Assembly (NCBI RefSeq): GCF_014384985.1
Contig: NZ_JACRSX010000015.1
Span: forward strand, 1-64,000
Origin: Jutongia huaianensis
Lineage (GTDB): Bacteria > Bacillota > Clostridia > Lachnospirales > Lachnospiraceae
Length of the DNA: 64,000 nt
Direction: 5' to 3'
The position numbers and the translations under genes were made by a program. The notes beneath the pieces were generated by a model. The model made no database searches and was not told the origin of the DNA. It saw nothing but the letters and a program-made list of their open reading frames with translations. Shown here one piece after another: positions 54,820 through 64,000 of this stretch; the stretch's first letter is position 1; every line of letters begins with the position of its first letter.

Positions 54820-56430
54820 TTATGCCGTGAAATCAACGCTTGAACCACTGTCCGGCATAATACTCCGGCGAACGGACTGCGCTGTTTCCTCCTGATTGTC
54901 TGTTTCCTCCTCATCCGAGTCAAAACGGAACCGGGATCGTTTTCCATTACCCTGCCGGAAATTCTTCTGGTCTCCCGTATCTGTCTGTCCACTCTGTGAA
55001 AAAGCGAAATCAGAAACGGATACCTCAACTGCTTCTACCTTCAGGTTCTTTTGTTCCAGATTCTCCCGAAGAGTGATCATCTGACTTTCCAGCGCTGCCT
55101 TTGCCTCTGCATTCTGCACGGTAATACTGGCGGTCATCACACCATCCCTGCTGTTGACAGTAAGAAGCATTTTGCCAAGCCGTTCCGGATTTAACTGCAT
55201 TTCCAGTGTTGTTGTTTCATCCTGCAACGAGGAGTGAACCCGCTCCACAACCTGATTGACAATATCAATCATCTGCTGCATATTGACCGGCTCCTGCACC
55301 TGCTCCACATTGGAAGCCTGCACCAAGTTTTCTACAAAGTTCATAATCGTCTGGGATCCTGTCACGGCAACCGGAGAATCCTCAAAATATGACGTCGGAT
55401 TTCCTGACTGGCCGGCTGTCTCCTCTCCGTTTCGGAATGCATTCTGCATCAGATCCTCTGCGCCTGCATCAGATGAATTTTCACCAGAATTAGCAGCCAC
55501 CGGCACTACATCTTCATTTGTCACTTTGACATTGTCCTGAACCGCTTCTTCCGACAGAACGGTATTTTCTGCCATCACCTGTCTGTTGACATTTTCGCCG
55601 TTATCTGCAACAACAGTCGAAGCATCCGGGCTGCTCTCCGTCAATACCGATTCCGGAGTATCCCCTGATACGGAAAAAGTCTCCTTTATCTGATTCTCCT
55701 TCTGCTCAGAAACTATCTGCACATCTGCCTGTGATACATCCTCTGTTACAGATACCGCTCCATCATCTGCTACTGCTGTTCCTTCAAGCTGGTCGATCAA
55801 GTTTCGCAAAAGCTCGCTGTCATCAAACTGATCGGCTGACATATCGCTTAACTGCTCTCCTGTAAGACCTGTGAGCTCTTCCCAGTTAATATCAAGCAGA
55901 CCGACCGATAATTCTGAAAACTGCTGCATCATGTTTTCATTGGTCAGAAGATCTGTCACATCATTGCCGCCATTTACCTGCACGACAAACTGCTGCAACA
56001 CTTTGGGATCAAGCAGCTGCATCACTGTAATCCCCATAGAAGCAAGCGTCTGCTGAAGTATATCCTCATCCAGCCCCAGAACGTCCTCCACAATGGATCT
56101 CACTTTTTCCTCTGCCTGAAGAAAATCATTTTTGGTGAAGCTCTCCGCTGCAGAATCCGTCTGGCTGACATCTGATTTTTGAGAAGCATTCTGCGTTATC
56201 TGCGAAACCTTATCATCCGGATTTCCACAAGTATTCGTCTGATTGATCACAGCGTTCTTTTTCTTTGCTGTTCCGGTCTTGCCTTCCACAACATTCTTAC
56301 CATTTCTGGAATTCTTCATATCTGTCATGATCTTTTGAAAATCTCCGGAATTTTTGGAAGAATTTACAACATTCGCTGATGGTGCGGTCAGATTTCCATC
56401 CGATATAATCGCACTCAATTTCTGCATCAT
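54820..56430 (-). CDS. fliK: flagellar hook-length control protein FliK
   Basis: This 536-residue protein is mostly polar and unstructured (Asn/Ser/Glu/Val-rich), as expected for the exported molecular ruler. The conserved C-terminal domain (about 405-485) has L-E-M-Q-L-N-P-E-R-L-G-K-M-L-L-T, A-S-I-T-V-Q-N-A-E-A-K-A-A-L and L-R-E-N-L-E-Q-K-N-L-K-V. This part signals FlhB to switch substrate. The call rests on that domain and on the position between ylxF and flgD. Confidence 0.92.
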   Translation of the reverse strand: MMQKLSAIISDGNLTAPSANVVNSSKNSGDFQKIMTDMKNSRNGKNVVEGKTGTAKKKNAVINQTNTCGNPDDKVSQITQNASQKSDVSQTDSAAESFTKNDFLQAEEKVRSIVEDVLGLDEDILQQTLASMGITVMQLLDPKVLQQFVVQVNGGNDVTDLLTNENMMQQFSELSVGLLDINWEELTGLTGEQLSDMSADQFDDSELLRNLIDQLEGTAVADDGAVSVTEDVSQADVQIVSEQKENQIKETFSVSGDTPESVLTESSPDASTVVADNGENVNRQVMAENTVLSEEAVQDNVKVTNEDVVPVAANSGENSSDAGAEDLMQNAFRNGEETAGQSGNPTSYFEDSPVAVTGSQTIMNFVENLVQASNVEQVQEPVNMQQMIDIVNQVVERVHSSLQDETTTLEMQLNPERLGKMLLTVNSRDGVMTASITVQNAEAKAALESQMITLRENLEQKNLKVEAVEVSVSDFAFSQSGQTDTGDQKNFRQGNGKRSRFRFDSDEEETDNQEETAQSVRRSIMPDSGSSVDFTA

Positions 56431-56486
56431 TTCACCTCCTTTTTCTTAAAATATCTATGTCAACGGATTACTCCGCAGACAACAAA

Positions 56487-57233
56487 CTAATCTACTGCAG
56501 ATATCTTTTTGGTAATCTGTGCCGCATAAGCACTATCCATCTGTTCCAAAATCGCTGCAGCCTTTTTTTCCTGCATATTCTGCAGAATGTCACACACCAG
56601 ATCCAGATCCTCTGTCATCTCAGACAATCTTACTGCCGCCGCAGCCGCATCCATATTGGCATAATATGTACCAAGAGTCTCCGCCTTCTTGGAATACTGC
56701 TGTTTCTTTAATACCTGCCGGTAAATCTTCTCGGCATTATCCGGCTGAATCTGTTCATAATAGTTCTGATATTCTGAAATATCCGGTGCCTTATCATTAA
56801 AAACAACCTTTTCGTCAAATTCCTGCACACGCTTATTAAATGCATCCTCGGAATCCTTATACTTTTGGAGCTTTTTAACCTGTGCCTCCAGATCCGCTAT
56901 ATAATCGGCATTGGCCGTCGTGGTTCCGTTTTCTGAATCCAGTTGGCTCTCCAGTTCCTTAATCCTTGCATTGGCCGACTTTAATGTTGTGTATTCATAA
57001 TTTCCTTCCTTTGCCTGCTCCTCCTCGGATGGTGTCGGCAGAATCCGGTTCACCACCGGCACATCCTTCAATACCGGATACAAAACATTACTTCCGATTC
57101 CTCCCACATCAAACTTGATCAGGCAGGCAAAGATAACCAGCCATATGGCAATGATCGCAAGAGCGATCAGTACCGTTACAATCCTGCTCCCACCTTTTTC
57201 TCTGTCTAACATATTATCGTCATTTTTTGCCAT
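56487..57233 (-). CDS. ylxF: YlxF/MotE-like flagellar operon protein
   Basis: This is a 248-residue protein with a membrane helix (about 20-42, IVTVLIALAIIAIWLVIFAC), a coiled coil (85-130), and a C-terminal helical domain. That domain holds Y-Y-A-N-M-D-A-A-A-A-A-V-R-L near residue 190 and I-L-Q-N-M-Q-E-K-K-A-A-A-I-L-E-Q-M-D near 217, related to MgtE-N/FliG-like repeats. The layout fits YlxF of B. subtilis, which lies between fliJ and fliK there too. Its role is uncertain; MotE in other bacteria chaperones motor parts. Confidence 0.8.
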   Translation of the reverse strand: MAKNDDNMLDREKGGSRIVTVLIALAIIAIWLVIFACLIKFDVGGIGSNVLYPVLKDVPVVNRILPTPSEEEQAKEGNYEYTTLKSANARIKELESQLDSENGTTTANADYIADLEAQVKKLQKYKDSEDAFNKRVQEFDEKVVFNDKAPDISEYQNYYEQIQPDNAEKIYRQVLKKQQYSKKAETLGTYYANMDAAAAAVRLSEMTEDLDLVCDILQNMQEKKAAAILEQMDSAYAAQITKKISAVD

Positions 57234-57238
57234 TATAC

Positions 57239-57694
57239 TTACCCCTCTCTGCCTGCTTCCCTGCCAAACCGGAAGCTGACTAATTCATTTATTTCTTTTT
57301 GTTCTTCGGCATTCAATTCTTTTTTGAAATCCTCAAACGCATTTTCCTTCAGTTTTTCGTATGTCTTTCTTTCTTTCATGGCTTCATTCAGTTTTTCTCT
57401 GGCCTTTGTCACCTGTTTTTGCTGATTGAATACCACCATTTTCTGCAGGCTGATATTATATTTAATATTTTCCACGCCATCCTCCAGCTGTCGTATCCGT
57501 AACAGATCCAGCACTGCACTGATCTGCCGGCGAAGCTGCGCCTGCACTTCTTCCTTATGCTTCTGAAGTGCTTCCAGTTTTTCCTGCTCACGCTGAAGCT
57601 GCGCCATCTGCACTGCATATTCCGCTTTTGCCTGATCTTCCAGCTTCAGTTTGATCTGCAGTATGCTCTCCATAGAAAAAACAAATCTGGCCAT
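57239..57694 (-). CDS. fliJ: flagellar export protein FliJ
   Basis: This 151-residue, nearly all coiled-coil protein starts M-A-R-F-V-F-S-M-E-S-I-L-Q-I-K-L-K-L-E, the usual FliJ opening (F-x-L-x-x-L-L-x-x-K). It is the central stalk of the FliI/FliH ATPase, linking to FlhA. It lies 3 bp after fliI. Confidence 0.92.
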   Translation of the reverse strand: MARFVFSMESILQIKLKLEDQAKAEYAVQMAQLQREQEKLEALQKHKEEVQAQLRRQISAVLDLLRIRQLEDGVENIKYNISLQKMVVFNQQKQVTKAREKLNEAMKERKTYEKLKENAFEDFKKELNAEEQKEINELVSFRFGREAGREG

Positions 57695-57697
57695 ATA

Positions 57698-59017
57698 TTA
57701 TGCGTCCTCCTCCGGAAAAAGCTCTTCTAACCGCAGGATACTTTCCTCAAAGCTGAGCTTTTCGTAAACATCCTGCTGCAGAAACTCATTCACTGCATCA
57801 ATTTTGGACAATGCATAATCAATGGATGGATTGGAACCCGCCTTATATGCACCGATATTCACCAGATCCTCTGCCTCCGCGTAGGTTGCCAGTACATTTT
57901 TTAACTGACCGGCTGCCTTCTTGTGCTGAGGATCCACAATACTGCTCATAACACGGGAAATGCTCTGGAGTACATCAATCGCCGGATAATGATTTTTCTG
58001 TGCGATCTTACGATCCAGTACAATATGGCCATCTAAAATACTACGCGCAGTATCCGCAATCGGTTCATTGAAATCATCACCATCTACCAGGACGGTGTAC
58101 AATCCTGTAATGGAACCCTTGTCGGAACGCCCCGCCCTCTCCAGAAGCTGTGGCATCTCTCCATAGACGCTTGGCGGATATCCTCTGGATACCGGCGGTT
58201 CTCCGGAAGCAAGTCCAATCTCTCTCTGTGCCATAGAAAAACGTGTCAGGGAATCCATCATCAAAAGAACGTCTCTTCCTTGATCTCTGAAATACTCTGC
58301 TACGGCAGTTGCCGTCATCGCCGCCTTTTTACGGATCAATGCCGGTTTATCAGAGGTTGCCACGACTACAACAGACCTCTTCATTCCTTCCGGTCCCAGA
58401 TCTCTCTCAATAAATTCCCGCACCTCACGGCCTCGCTCACCGATCAGTGCGATTACATTGATGTCCGCCTTTGTATTTCTTGCAAACATTCCCATCAGGG
58501 TACTTTTACCAACACCACTTCCGGCAAAAATGCCAATTCTCTGTCCTTTTCCCACGGTGATCAGACCATCCACTGCCTTTACCCCCAGAGGAAGCACTGT
58601 ATCGATCAGCTCTCTTGTCAAAGGATCCGGCGGCTGCGCCTGTACAGAATAACCACATGAGCAGTGAATCTCTGAACCGTCAATGGGATTGCCCAGACCA
58701 TCTAAAACCTTGCCCAGGAGTTCATCTCCAACCATAACCTTTAAAGGAGCCCCCGTATTTTCCACACGGCTGCCAAGTCCCACTCCCACCGTCTGATCAT
58801 AAGGCATCAACAGGACCCTGTCGTCACGAAACCCAACCACTTCGGCATTGATCACCTGATCTTTATCCTGTGTAATAATATGACACAGATCGTTTAACTT
58901 GGCGGCAGGGCCAATGGACTCTACCGTAAGTCCCACCACCTTTGCCACCTTACCAAGTTTTTTTTCATAGGACTGGTTTAACAATATTTTATATTTTGAC
59001 AGGTCAATATCAACCAT
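57698..59017 (-). CDS. fliI: flagellum-specific ATPase FliI
   Basis: This 439-residue F1-beta-like ATPase has Walker A G-I-F-A-G-S-G-V-G-K-S-T-L near residue 163, I-G-E-R-G-R-E-V, Walker B L-L-M-M-D-S-L-T-R-F near 250 and the signature P-P-S-V-Y-G-E-M-P-Q-L-L-E-R near 280. It forms the hexamer that feeds substrates to the export gate, with FliH as negative regulator and FliJ as stalk. Confidence 0.98.
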   Translation of the reverse strand: MVDIDLSKYKILLNQSYEKKLGKVAKVVGLTVESIGPAAKLNDLCHIITQDKDQVINAEVVGFRDDRVLLMPYDQTVGVGLGSRVENTGAPLKVMVGDELLGKVLDGLGNPIDGSEIHCSCGYSVQAQPPDPLTRELIDTVLPLGVKAVDGLITVGKGQRIGIFAGSGVGKSTLMGMFARNTKADINVIALIGERGREVREFIERDLGPEGMKRSVVVVATSDKPALIRKKAAMTATAVAEYFRDQGRDVLLMMDSLTRFSMAQREIGLASGEPPVSRGYPPSVYGEMPQLLERAGRSDKGSITGLYTVLVDGDDFNEPIADTARSILDGHIVLDRKIAQKNHYPAIDVLQSISRVMSSIVDPQHKKAAGQLKNVLATYAEAEDLVNIGAYKAGSNPSIDYALSKIDAVNEFLQQDVYEKLSFEESILRLEELFPEEDA

Positions 59018-59037
59018 CCGTTTTCCTCCTCAGGCAT

Positions 59038-59850
59038 CTACATGATCGTCAGCATTTTAATCTGATCTTTTAAATTCTGAAGCTGTACATCCAGGCTGCA
59101 GTCAATGATCCTCTGATCCGTTTCAATAATACACTGGTTTTCCTTCAGACTGTCATCCTCGGTAATATCAAACTCAACACCTTCTGAAACGCATTTTTTC
59201 AGTTCTTTCTTGTTTGCAGACACCCTTAAAACGTCCGCTTTGGAAACTCTCAGATTTACCGATTTTGTCTTTTCTAATTGATTCAGTGCCTGATGGATCA
59301 GATACACAATAACATCCTTTTTGTCAGAGCAAAGAACTCCGGTGATTTTTTCAATCAGGGCAGCCATAATCTCTGCATATTTCGGTTCTAGTGCCTCTTC
59401 CTGTTCCTTGAGCACCTGACGCTCCTGTTCCATCTGCTTCTGCAATTTTAATGCTGCTTCCTGCAGCCGCTCCTTCGCCTGCGCCTGCCCTTGTTCAAAG
59501 CCTTCGTTTCTGCCCTCTTCCTGTGCCTGCTCACGGATCTGCGACGCTTCTTCCTGTGCCTTCTGTACTATTTTCTGCGCCTCTTTGTGAGCCTCAGCCA
59601 GAAGCTCCTCCCTCTCCTGAGAGGTCTCCTTCTGCATTTTTTCCCGTTCCTCCCGGCGGACATCATCCATATTCAGGACATTCATTCCTCCCTGAAAACC
59701 TTCCTCCCGGCTTTCCGTATCCGGTTCTGAAGAAACCTGCTCTCTCTGCAGCAGCTGTGGCACAAACTGCACCATCTGATGATCCGAATCGATCACTCTG
59801 GTATCATCCTGATCCATCTGAAAATATACGGATTTTATCAAATTAGACAA
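59038..59850 (-). CDS. fliH: flagellar assembly protein FliH
   Basis: This protein of about 270 residues has a Glu/Gln-rich coiled coil in the middle (about 70-150; repeats of A-Q-E-E-A-S-Q-I-R-E-Q-A-Q-E-E) and a C-terminal FliH/V-ATPase-E-like domain with V-I-V-Y-L-I-H-Q-A-L-N-Q. The start is taken as TTG 59850, giving (M)SNLIKSVYF, a usual FliH start, with GGAGG about 11 nt before. It overlaps the fliG end by 8 nt. A GTG 12 nt upstream or an internal ATG are alternatives. Confidence 0.88.
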   Translation of the reverse strand: MSNLIKSVYFQMDQDDTRVIDSDHQMVQFVPQLLQREQVSSEPDTESREEGFQGGMNVLNMDDVRREEREKMQKETSQEREELLAEAHKEAQKIVQKAQEEASQIREQAQEEGRNEGFEQGQAQAKERLQEAALKLQKQMEQERQVLKEQEEALEPKYAEIMAALIEKITGVLCSDKKDVIVYLIHQALNQLEKTKSVNLRVSKADVLRVSANKKELKKCVSEGVEFDITEDDSLKENQCIIETDQRIIDCSLDVQLQNLKDQIKMLTIM

Positions 59851-60853
59851 CGATCTCGTCACCTCCGCCTCTGGAAATGATGATCTCCGCAGAATCCTCC
59901 AGCTTTCTGATAATATTTACAATCTTCTGCTGTGCTTCCTCAACATCCTTCATACGGACAGGACCCATAAATTCCATATCCTCTTTGATCATCGTAGCAA
60001 GACGCTTTGAAAGGTTATTAAAGATAAGATTCTGAACTTCTTCATTGGAGCCCTTTAACGCAACAGCAAGTTCGTTATTGTCTACCTCACGAAGCACACG
60101 CTGTACAGAACGGTCGTCCAGGGAAAGAATATCCTCGAATACAAACATCTTCTTGCGGATCTCGTCTGCAAGCTCCGGATCCTCGATCTCCATGCTCTCC
60201 ATAATATGCTTTTCCGTTCCACGATCTACAGTATTCAAAATATCCACGATCGCATCTACGCCACCCACAATGGTGTAATCCTGATTGACCAGAGAAGCAA
60301 GCTTCTGCTCCAGCACCTTCTCCACTTCCTTGATCACATCCGGCGAAGTCCGATCCATCTGGGCAATACGCTTTGCCACATCAGTCTGCTTATCAGGCGA
60401 CAATGCCGAAATGATCACGGACGCCTGCGCCGAAGACAGGTAAGATAAGATCAACGCTATAGTCTGTGGATGCTCATCCTGAATAAAGTTCAAAAGCTGG
60501 CTGGCATCTGTCTTACGAACAAATTCGAAAGGACGAACCTGCAGAGAAGCTGTCAGCTTTCCGATCACATCTCTTGCTCTTTCGGCTCCAAGAGCCTTTT
60601 CTAAAAGATCCTTAGCATATCCGATACCACCCTCAGCAATATATTGCTGAGCCAGACATACCTCATAGAACTCGTCCATTACTTTATCCTTTACCGCCGG
60701 CGATACACTTCTTGTATTGGCAATCTCCAATGTGATCTGCTCAATCTCGTCCTCCTTCAGATGCTTAAATACGGACGAAGACTTGTCCGGCCCCAGTGCG
60801 ATCAAAAGGATCGCCGCTTTCTGGATCCCTGATATTTCCTCTGACTTTGCCAT
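59843..60853 (-). CDS. fliG: flagellar motor switch protein FliG
   Basis: This 336-residue protein starts at ATG 60853, with GGAGG at 6 nt. The N-terminal domain (G-I-Q-K-A-A-I-L-L-I-A-L-G) binds FliF. The middle E-H-P-Q-T-I-A-L-I-L-S-Y-L region near residue 123 binds FliM. The C-terminal torque helix has L-A-V-A-L-K-G-S-N-E-E-V near residue 265 and I-F-N-N-L-S-K-R-L-A. It transmits stator torque to the rotor. Confidence 0.98.
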   Translation of the reverse strand: MAKSEEISGIQKAAILLIALGPDKSSSVFKHLKEDEIEQITLEIANTRSVSPAVKDKVMDEFYEVCLAQQYIAEGGIGYAKDLLEKALGAERARDVIGKLTASLQVRPFEFVRKTDASQLLNFIQDEHPQTIALILSYLSSAQASVIISALSPDKQTDVAKRIAQMDRTSPDVIKEVEKVLEQKLASLVNQDYTIVGGVDAIVDILNTVDRGTEKHIMESMEIEDPELADEIRKKMFVFEDILSLDDRSVQRVLREVDNNELAVALKGSNEEVQNLIFNNLSKRLATMIKEDMEFMGPVRMKDVEEAQQKIVNIIRKLEDSAEIIISRGGGDEIVV

Positions 60854-60911
60854 TTTCATCCTCCATTTCTGCCACAAAGCTATGGCATCATTATCTTCCA
60901 ATTATAGCGGA

Positions 60912-60940
60912 TAAAGGAATTGCGCACCGCAATTCCTTTA
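60912..60940. other. perfect 12-bp hairpin between fliF and fliG
   Basis: TAAAGGAATTGC-gcacc-GCAATTCCTTTA lies in the 101-bp fliF-fliG gap, 15 bp after the fliF stop. No U-tract follows on the operon strand. An in-operon RNA-processing or stability element is likely. Confidence 0.6.
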
Positions 60941-60954
60941 TAATATTCATACCA

Positions 60955-62577
60955 TTATTCCCAGTCGTCTGAGATCCAGTTACGAAGCAGCTGGGCAACC
61001 GCCTCCGGATTTTCATCGACAAATTTTTCTATCATCTTTCTCGTCTCAGACTTATCACTAAACTCAATATCCTCTAAGGACTGATTTTCCTTTGTGGTTG
61101 CCAGAAGCTGCTCAACAGAAAGCTCCGGCTCTTCATCAGCAACAGCAACCGGTGCTGTTCCACGTACTACGACAAAGATCAGCAGCGCAATGATCAGTAC
61201 TGCCAGTATGATCATCAGATAATCTGAGATACTACGGCTCTTGGTTGTCTTCTGTACAAACTTCGGAACATTATATCCCACAACGGTAATCGAGCCTGCC
61301 GCAACACCGGAGGCACTGGAAAGAAGCTGTATCTCCGTGTTTGGAACATTAAATGTCGTCGTCTGATTGTTCTGAGCCATAAACTCGTCAAAAGTCATAT
61401 TGTCAAGAGTGCCATCCTTCTCCAACTGCGCCTCATCATATACCGTATACTTGGTCACAACAATACCCAAAGAAGACTGATCCAGCTGGATCGCCGGTTT
61501 CTCCTGCTTAATATTCTCAATGGTTTCGTCTGTCAAAAGACCGGTAAGCTTTTCATACTCCTGAGAAGAGCTGTTGGAATTACCGTCATTTATAACATAA
61601 TCCGTCTCATCATTGTCATTGGAGTCTGTCCCCGGAACACCACTGACGGTGCCGGAAGATCCCTCATTTGTAGAATGTACATAGTTTGTCGGATATCCGT
61701 AATCTCTTCCATCTGCAACGCTGTATTTTTTGGTCAGGGTCTCAACCTTGTTCATATTGAACTGGATTCCCTGTGTACCAACCTGTACATCGTCATAACC
61801 GCAACGCACCAGCAAGTCTACCAGATTGGAAGCGATGGTGTTTCTCAATCTCTCACAATACTCCGTGGATCCTCCCGTGAGATCTCCGCCCAGTCCATCA
61901 CTGGTGAAACCGTTATAGAGACAATTACCATCATAATCATTGATAATAACATGATCTACATCTGTACCCACTGCATTTGCCAGCCAATATGCCAGATTCT
62001 GTGCCGCATCCGAGGTCAGCTGTTTTTCGTTTTTCTGGTTTACATCAACCATAGCTGTTACAGAGGTGACATTTTCTTCATCCAGAATGCTGTATGTACT
62101 CTCCGGCACATCAATAAACACTTTTGCATCATCAATAAAGGAATACTGCACCATACTCGCTTTCAACTCACTCTGCAGAGCAAGAACACGCTTTTGGTTC
62201 TTCTCACTCTCTGTAGTGGAAATGCTGTTGTTAAATGCATCATCCCATGTATATCCCTTATCTGTGAGATTATTATCACTCATGCAATAAAAGGCCTTTG
62301 TCATATCCTGATCATGGACATATAACGTCAGACCATCCTTTGAGCTTTTATTGGCAATTCCTTCATCGTCCAGTGCCTTTACCATACTGGAGGCATCATC
62401 CAGATTACTAAACTGCTGAAACCTTGTCCATGTCGGACGCGAGACAAGATACGCCATCACACCGATCAATACCAGTACAACACATATTACTGCTATAATG
62501 ATGGTTTTTTGTCTGCTTGTATATCTATTCCAGAATTCAACTACCTTTGCTGGAATTTCCTGTACTCTTTCCTTCAT
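60955..62577 (-). CDS. fliF: flagellar MS-ring protein FliF
   Basis: This 540-residue protein has two membrane helices (about 25-45, IIIAVICVVLVLIGVMAYLV, and about 453-475, YLMIILAVLIIALLIFVVV). The ring-building motifs lie between, including R-V-L-A-L-Q-S-E-L near residue 130 and S-V-T-A-M-V-D-V near 170. The acidic C-terminal end binds FliG (L-L-R-N-W-I-S-D-D-W-E). It is the first-assembled ring of the basal body. Confidence 0.97.
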   Translation of the reverse strand: MKERVQEIPAKVVEFWNRYTSRQKTIIIAVICVVLVLIGVMAYLVSRPTWTRFQQFSNLDDASSMVKALDDEGIANKSSKDGLTLYVHDQDMTKAFYCMSDNNLTDKGYTWDDAFNNSISTTESEKNQKRVLALQSELKASMVQYSFIDDAKVFIDVPESTYSILDEENVTSVTAMVDVNQKNEKQLTSDAAQNLAYWLANAVGTDVDHVIINDYDGNCLYNGFTSDGLGGDLTGGSTEYCERLRNTIASNLVDLLVRCGYDDVQVGTQGIQFNMNKVETLTKKYSVADGRDYGYPTNYVHSTNEGSSGTVSGVPGTDSNDNDETDYVINDGNSNSSSQEYEKLTGLLTDETIENIKQEKPAIQLDQSSLGIVVTKYTVYDEAQLEKDGTLDNMTFDEFMAQNNQTTTFNVPNTEIQLLSSASGVAAGSITVVGYNVPKFVQKTTKSRSISDYLMIILAVLIIALLIFVVVRGTAPVAVADEEPELSVEQLLATTKENQSLEDIEFSDKSETRKMIEKFVDENPEAVAQLLRNWISDDWE

Positions 62578-62652
62578 ATTACAACTCTCCTAACATTTGT
62601 CTTTGCTCTCCAATTGATGACCCTTCTCCGCTTTTCAATGCTTCATTATACA

Positions 62653-62985
62653 TTAAAACTGCAGGTTCATCAATTCTCTGTAGCCCGACATAAAAGAGTC
62701 TCTCACCGCCACGACATATTGTAATGAAATATTAGCTTTCTGTTGCGCAATCTGGAGATCATGAATACTCTCTGTCTCTCCCATCGAATACTTCATTTCC
62801 TCCACCTCAGCCGCATTACTGTAATCATTGGCATCACTGATCATATTGGCCGCAGAATTAAACAATGCCTCAAAAGCTCCATTCCCCTGTACCTTTCCCG
62901 TAGAACTGTCATCCAAGGACGACGATATCTCCGGTACTTTAAAAGCATTGATCAAATCCACATTTGATAGTGCTGATAATTCCAT
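62653..62985 (-). CDS. fliE: flagellar hook-basal body protein FliE
   Basis: This 110-residue protein has the FliE C-terminal half: S-N-A-A-E-V-E-E-M-K-Y-S-M-G near residue 58, E-S-I-H-D-L-Q-I-A-Q-Q-K-A-N-I-S-L-Q near 73 and V-R-D-S-F-M-S-G-Y-R-E-L-M-N-L-Q-F at the end. It joins MS ring to rod. Confidence 0.95.
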   Translation of the reverse strand: MELSALSNVDLINAFKVPEISSSLDDSSTGKVQGNGAFEALFNSAANMISDANDYSNAAEVEEMKYSMGETESIHDLQIAQQKANISLQYVVAVRDSFMSGYRELMNLQF

Positions 62986-63088
62986 ATATACTCTCCATTC
63001 TTTGACCGATCCGTCATTTGCTCCGCAACGGATGATCGTTTTCTATGCAGCGTCTTTCCACTCCTTGGACTGCGCTGATATATCAATA

Positions 63089-63535
63089 TTATTTACCGAC
63101 CTCTAATGCCTTCAGAGCCATATTTTTTGCTGCATTAAACGCCGTAACATTCGCCTCATAGGAACGACTTGCGTCAATCATATTTGTCATTTCGGTCACT
63201 GTATTGACATTTGGATATGTAACATAACCATTCTCGTCTGCATCGGGATTCGATGGATCATAAACCATTCTTCCCTCCGTATCGGTATCCTCTGAAATCT
63301 GCCGGATCTTTACGCCGTTTCCAACCTTACCATACATCCCCGTTGCAGATGTCAATGCATCATCAAAGGAATAATATGCCTTTTCCTGAAACACAACTGT
63401 TTTCCGTTTATAAATATTTCCATCGGCATCCCGTGTGGAATTTACATTGGCAATATTCTGGGAAATCACATCCAAGCGTGTCCTCTGTGCCGTCATACCA
63501 CTGGCACTTACATCAAATGCAGAAAATACACCCAT
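63089..63535 (-). CDS. flgC: flagellar rod protein FlgC
   Basis: This 148-residue protein starts M-G-V-F-S-A-F-D-V-S-A-S-G-M-T-A-Q-R. The conserved I-S-Q-N-I-A-N-V-N-S-T-R and C-terminal Y-E-A-N-V-T-A-F-N-A-A-K-N-M are the rod-family helices. It forms the proximal rod with FlgB. Confidence 0.97.
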   Translation of the reverse strand: MGVFSAFDVSASGMTAQRTRLDVISQNIANVNSTRDADGNIYKRKTVVFQEKAYYSFDDALTSATGMYGKVGNGVKIRQISEDTDTEGRMVYDPSNPDADENGYVTYPNVNTVTEMTNMIDASRSYEANVTAFNAAKNMALKALEVGK

Positions 63536-63585
63536 TTATCTCCTCATCCTTTCCGAAACCAATCATCAATCAACTATGTCTGTCA

Positions 63586-63984
63586 TTACGAACCGTTTCC
63601 GCTCTTGCACACACTGCGCAGTCTGGAAAACTCCTGTGATATGGAATCAAGTACCGTGTAATACTTAATCTGGTTTTGCGCCATATAAGAATTCTCTGTA
63701 TCAATATCCACATTATTGCCATCCAGACGATAGCTTACGGTACTGTAATCTGTATATATACTGCCATTGAGCAGATCCAGCTCTGCATCTGCCACTTCAT
63801 CATCCAGAGACACACCTCCGCTCAGCTGTTCCTCCAGATAACTCTGGAAATTAACATCCTTACGCTTGTAGGTCGGCGTATCTGCATTGGCAATATTGTT
63901 GGAAATAACAGAATGCCTCAGCCAGCTTGCATCTGCGGTTTTTTCCAACACATTAATATAATTATATGCTCCTGATGAAATCAT
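63586..63984 (-). CDS. flgB: flagellar rod protein FlgB
   Basis: This 132-residue protein (start 63984; GAGGAGG at 6 nt) has the rod signature S-W-L-R-H-S-V-I-S-N-N-I-A-N-A-D-T-P-T-Y-K-R near residue 22 and a C-terminal helix. It is the first gene of the fla/che run that is visible here; the operon promoter would lie beyond 64000. Confidence 0.97.
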   Translation of the reverse strand: MISSGAYNYINVLEKTADASWLRHSVISNNIANADTPTYKRKDVNFQSYLEEQLSGGVSLDDEVADAELDLLNGSIYTDYSTVSYRLDGNNVDIDTENSYMAQNQIKYYTVLDSISQEFSRLRSVCKSGNGS

Positions 63985-64000
63985 GGAAAACCTCCTCATC

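Overview
This window looks like chromosome from a motile, spore-forming, low-to-mid GC Clostridia, most likely a Lachnospiraceae of the Roseburia/Agathobacter/Butyrivibrio kind. That placement is inferred. It rests on sporulation genes (gpr, spoIIP, a SleB-type hydrolase), Bacillota synteny blocks (acpS-nnr-alr-mazF-rlmH; rpsT|gpr-spoIIP-lepA-hemW), a CIRCE-controlled groESL, a eukaryotic-type HisA, and a single long fla/che operon carrying FlhF, FlhG, CheC and CheD.

Layout. (1) 1-2460 is an accessory patch. The tail of an IS3-family element has cut a minimal nucleotidyltransferase gene. A DinJ/YafQ toxin-antitoxin pair, an acetyltransferase broken by one amber codon, and a DUF3795 gene follow. 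The patch is bounded by a 28-bp direct repeat of the last codons of rlmH, which looks like the two attachment sites of an SCC-like element integrated in the 3' end of rlmH. (2) 2463-7577 is a leftward housekeeping group: acpS, NAD(P)HX repair, alanine racemase, MazF without a visible MazE, and rlmH. (3) 7640-15090 holds a UTP-sugar uridylyltransferase (rightward), then leftward gpr-spoIIP-lepA-hemW, with rpsT diverging. (4) 15217-28482 holds a 1182-residue secreted repeat protein, an amidase, guaB, groESL with CIRCE, two Cys-rich unknown-function proteins (DUF6062-like and DUF2225-like), glnS, and a spore-type wall hydrolase.

(5) 28825-63984 is one leftward run of about 38 genes with almost no gaps. 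It begins with flgB-flgC-fliE-fliF-fliG-fliH-fliI-fliJ-ylxF-fliK-flgD-(flagellar operon protein)-flgE-flbD-motA-motB-fliL-fliM-fliY. It continues with fliO-fliP-fliQ-fliR-flhB-flhA-flhF-flhG-cheB-cheA-cheW-cheC-cheD-(membrane protein)-fliA, and ends with a tail of less-characterised genes: a FapA-type DUF342 protein, a Gln/Lys-rich small protein, a SwrB-like protein, a MltG-N-domain-like protein and eukaryotic-type HisA. Together these genes encode rod, MS ring, C ring, export apparatus, hook, stator, chemotaxis core and sigma-28. cheY, cheR, flagellin, filament caps and chaperones are not in the window. The operon promoter lies beyond the right edge.

I saw no tRNA, rRNA or CRISPR array. The most unusual feature is the rlmH-bounded island at the left edge.
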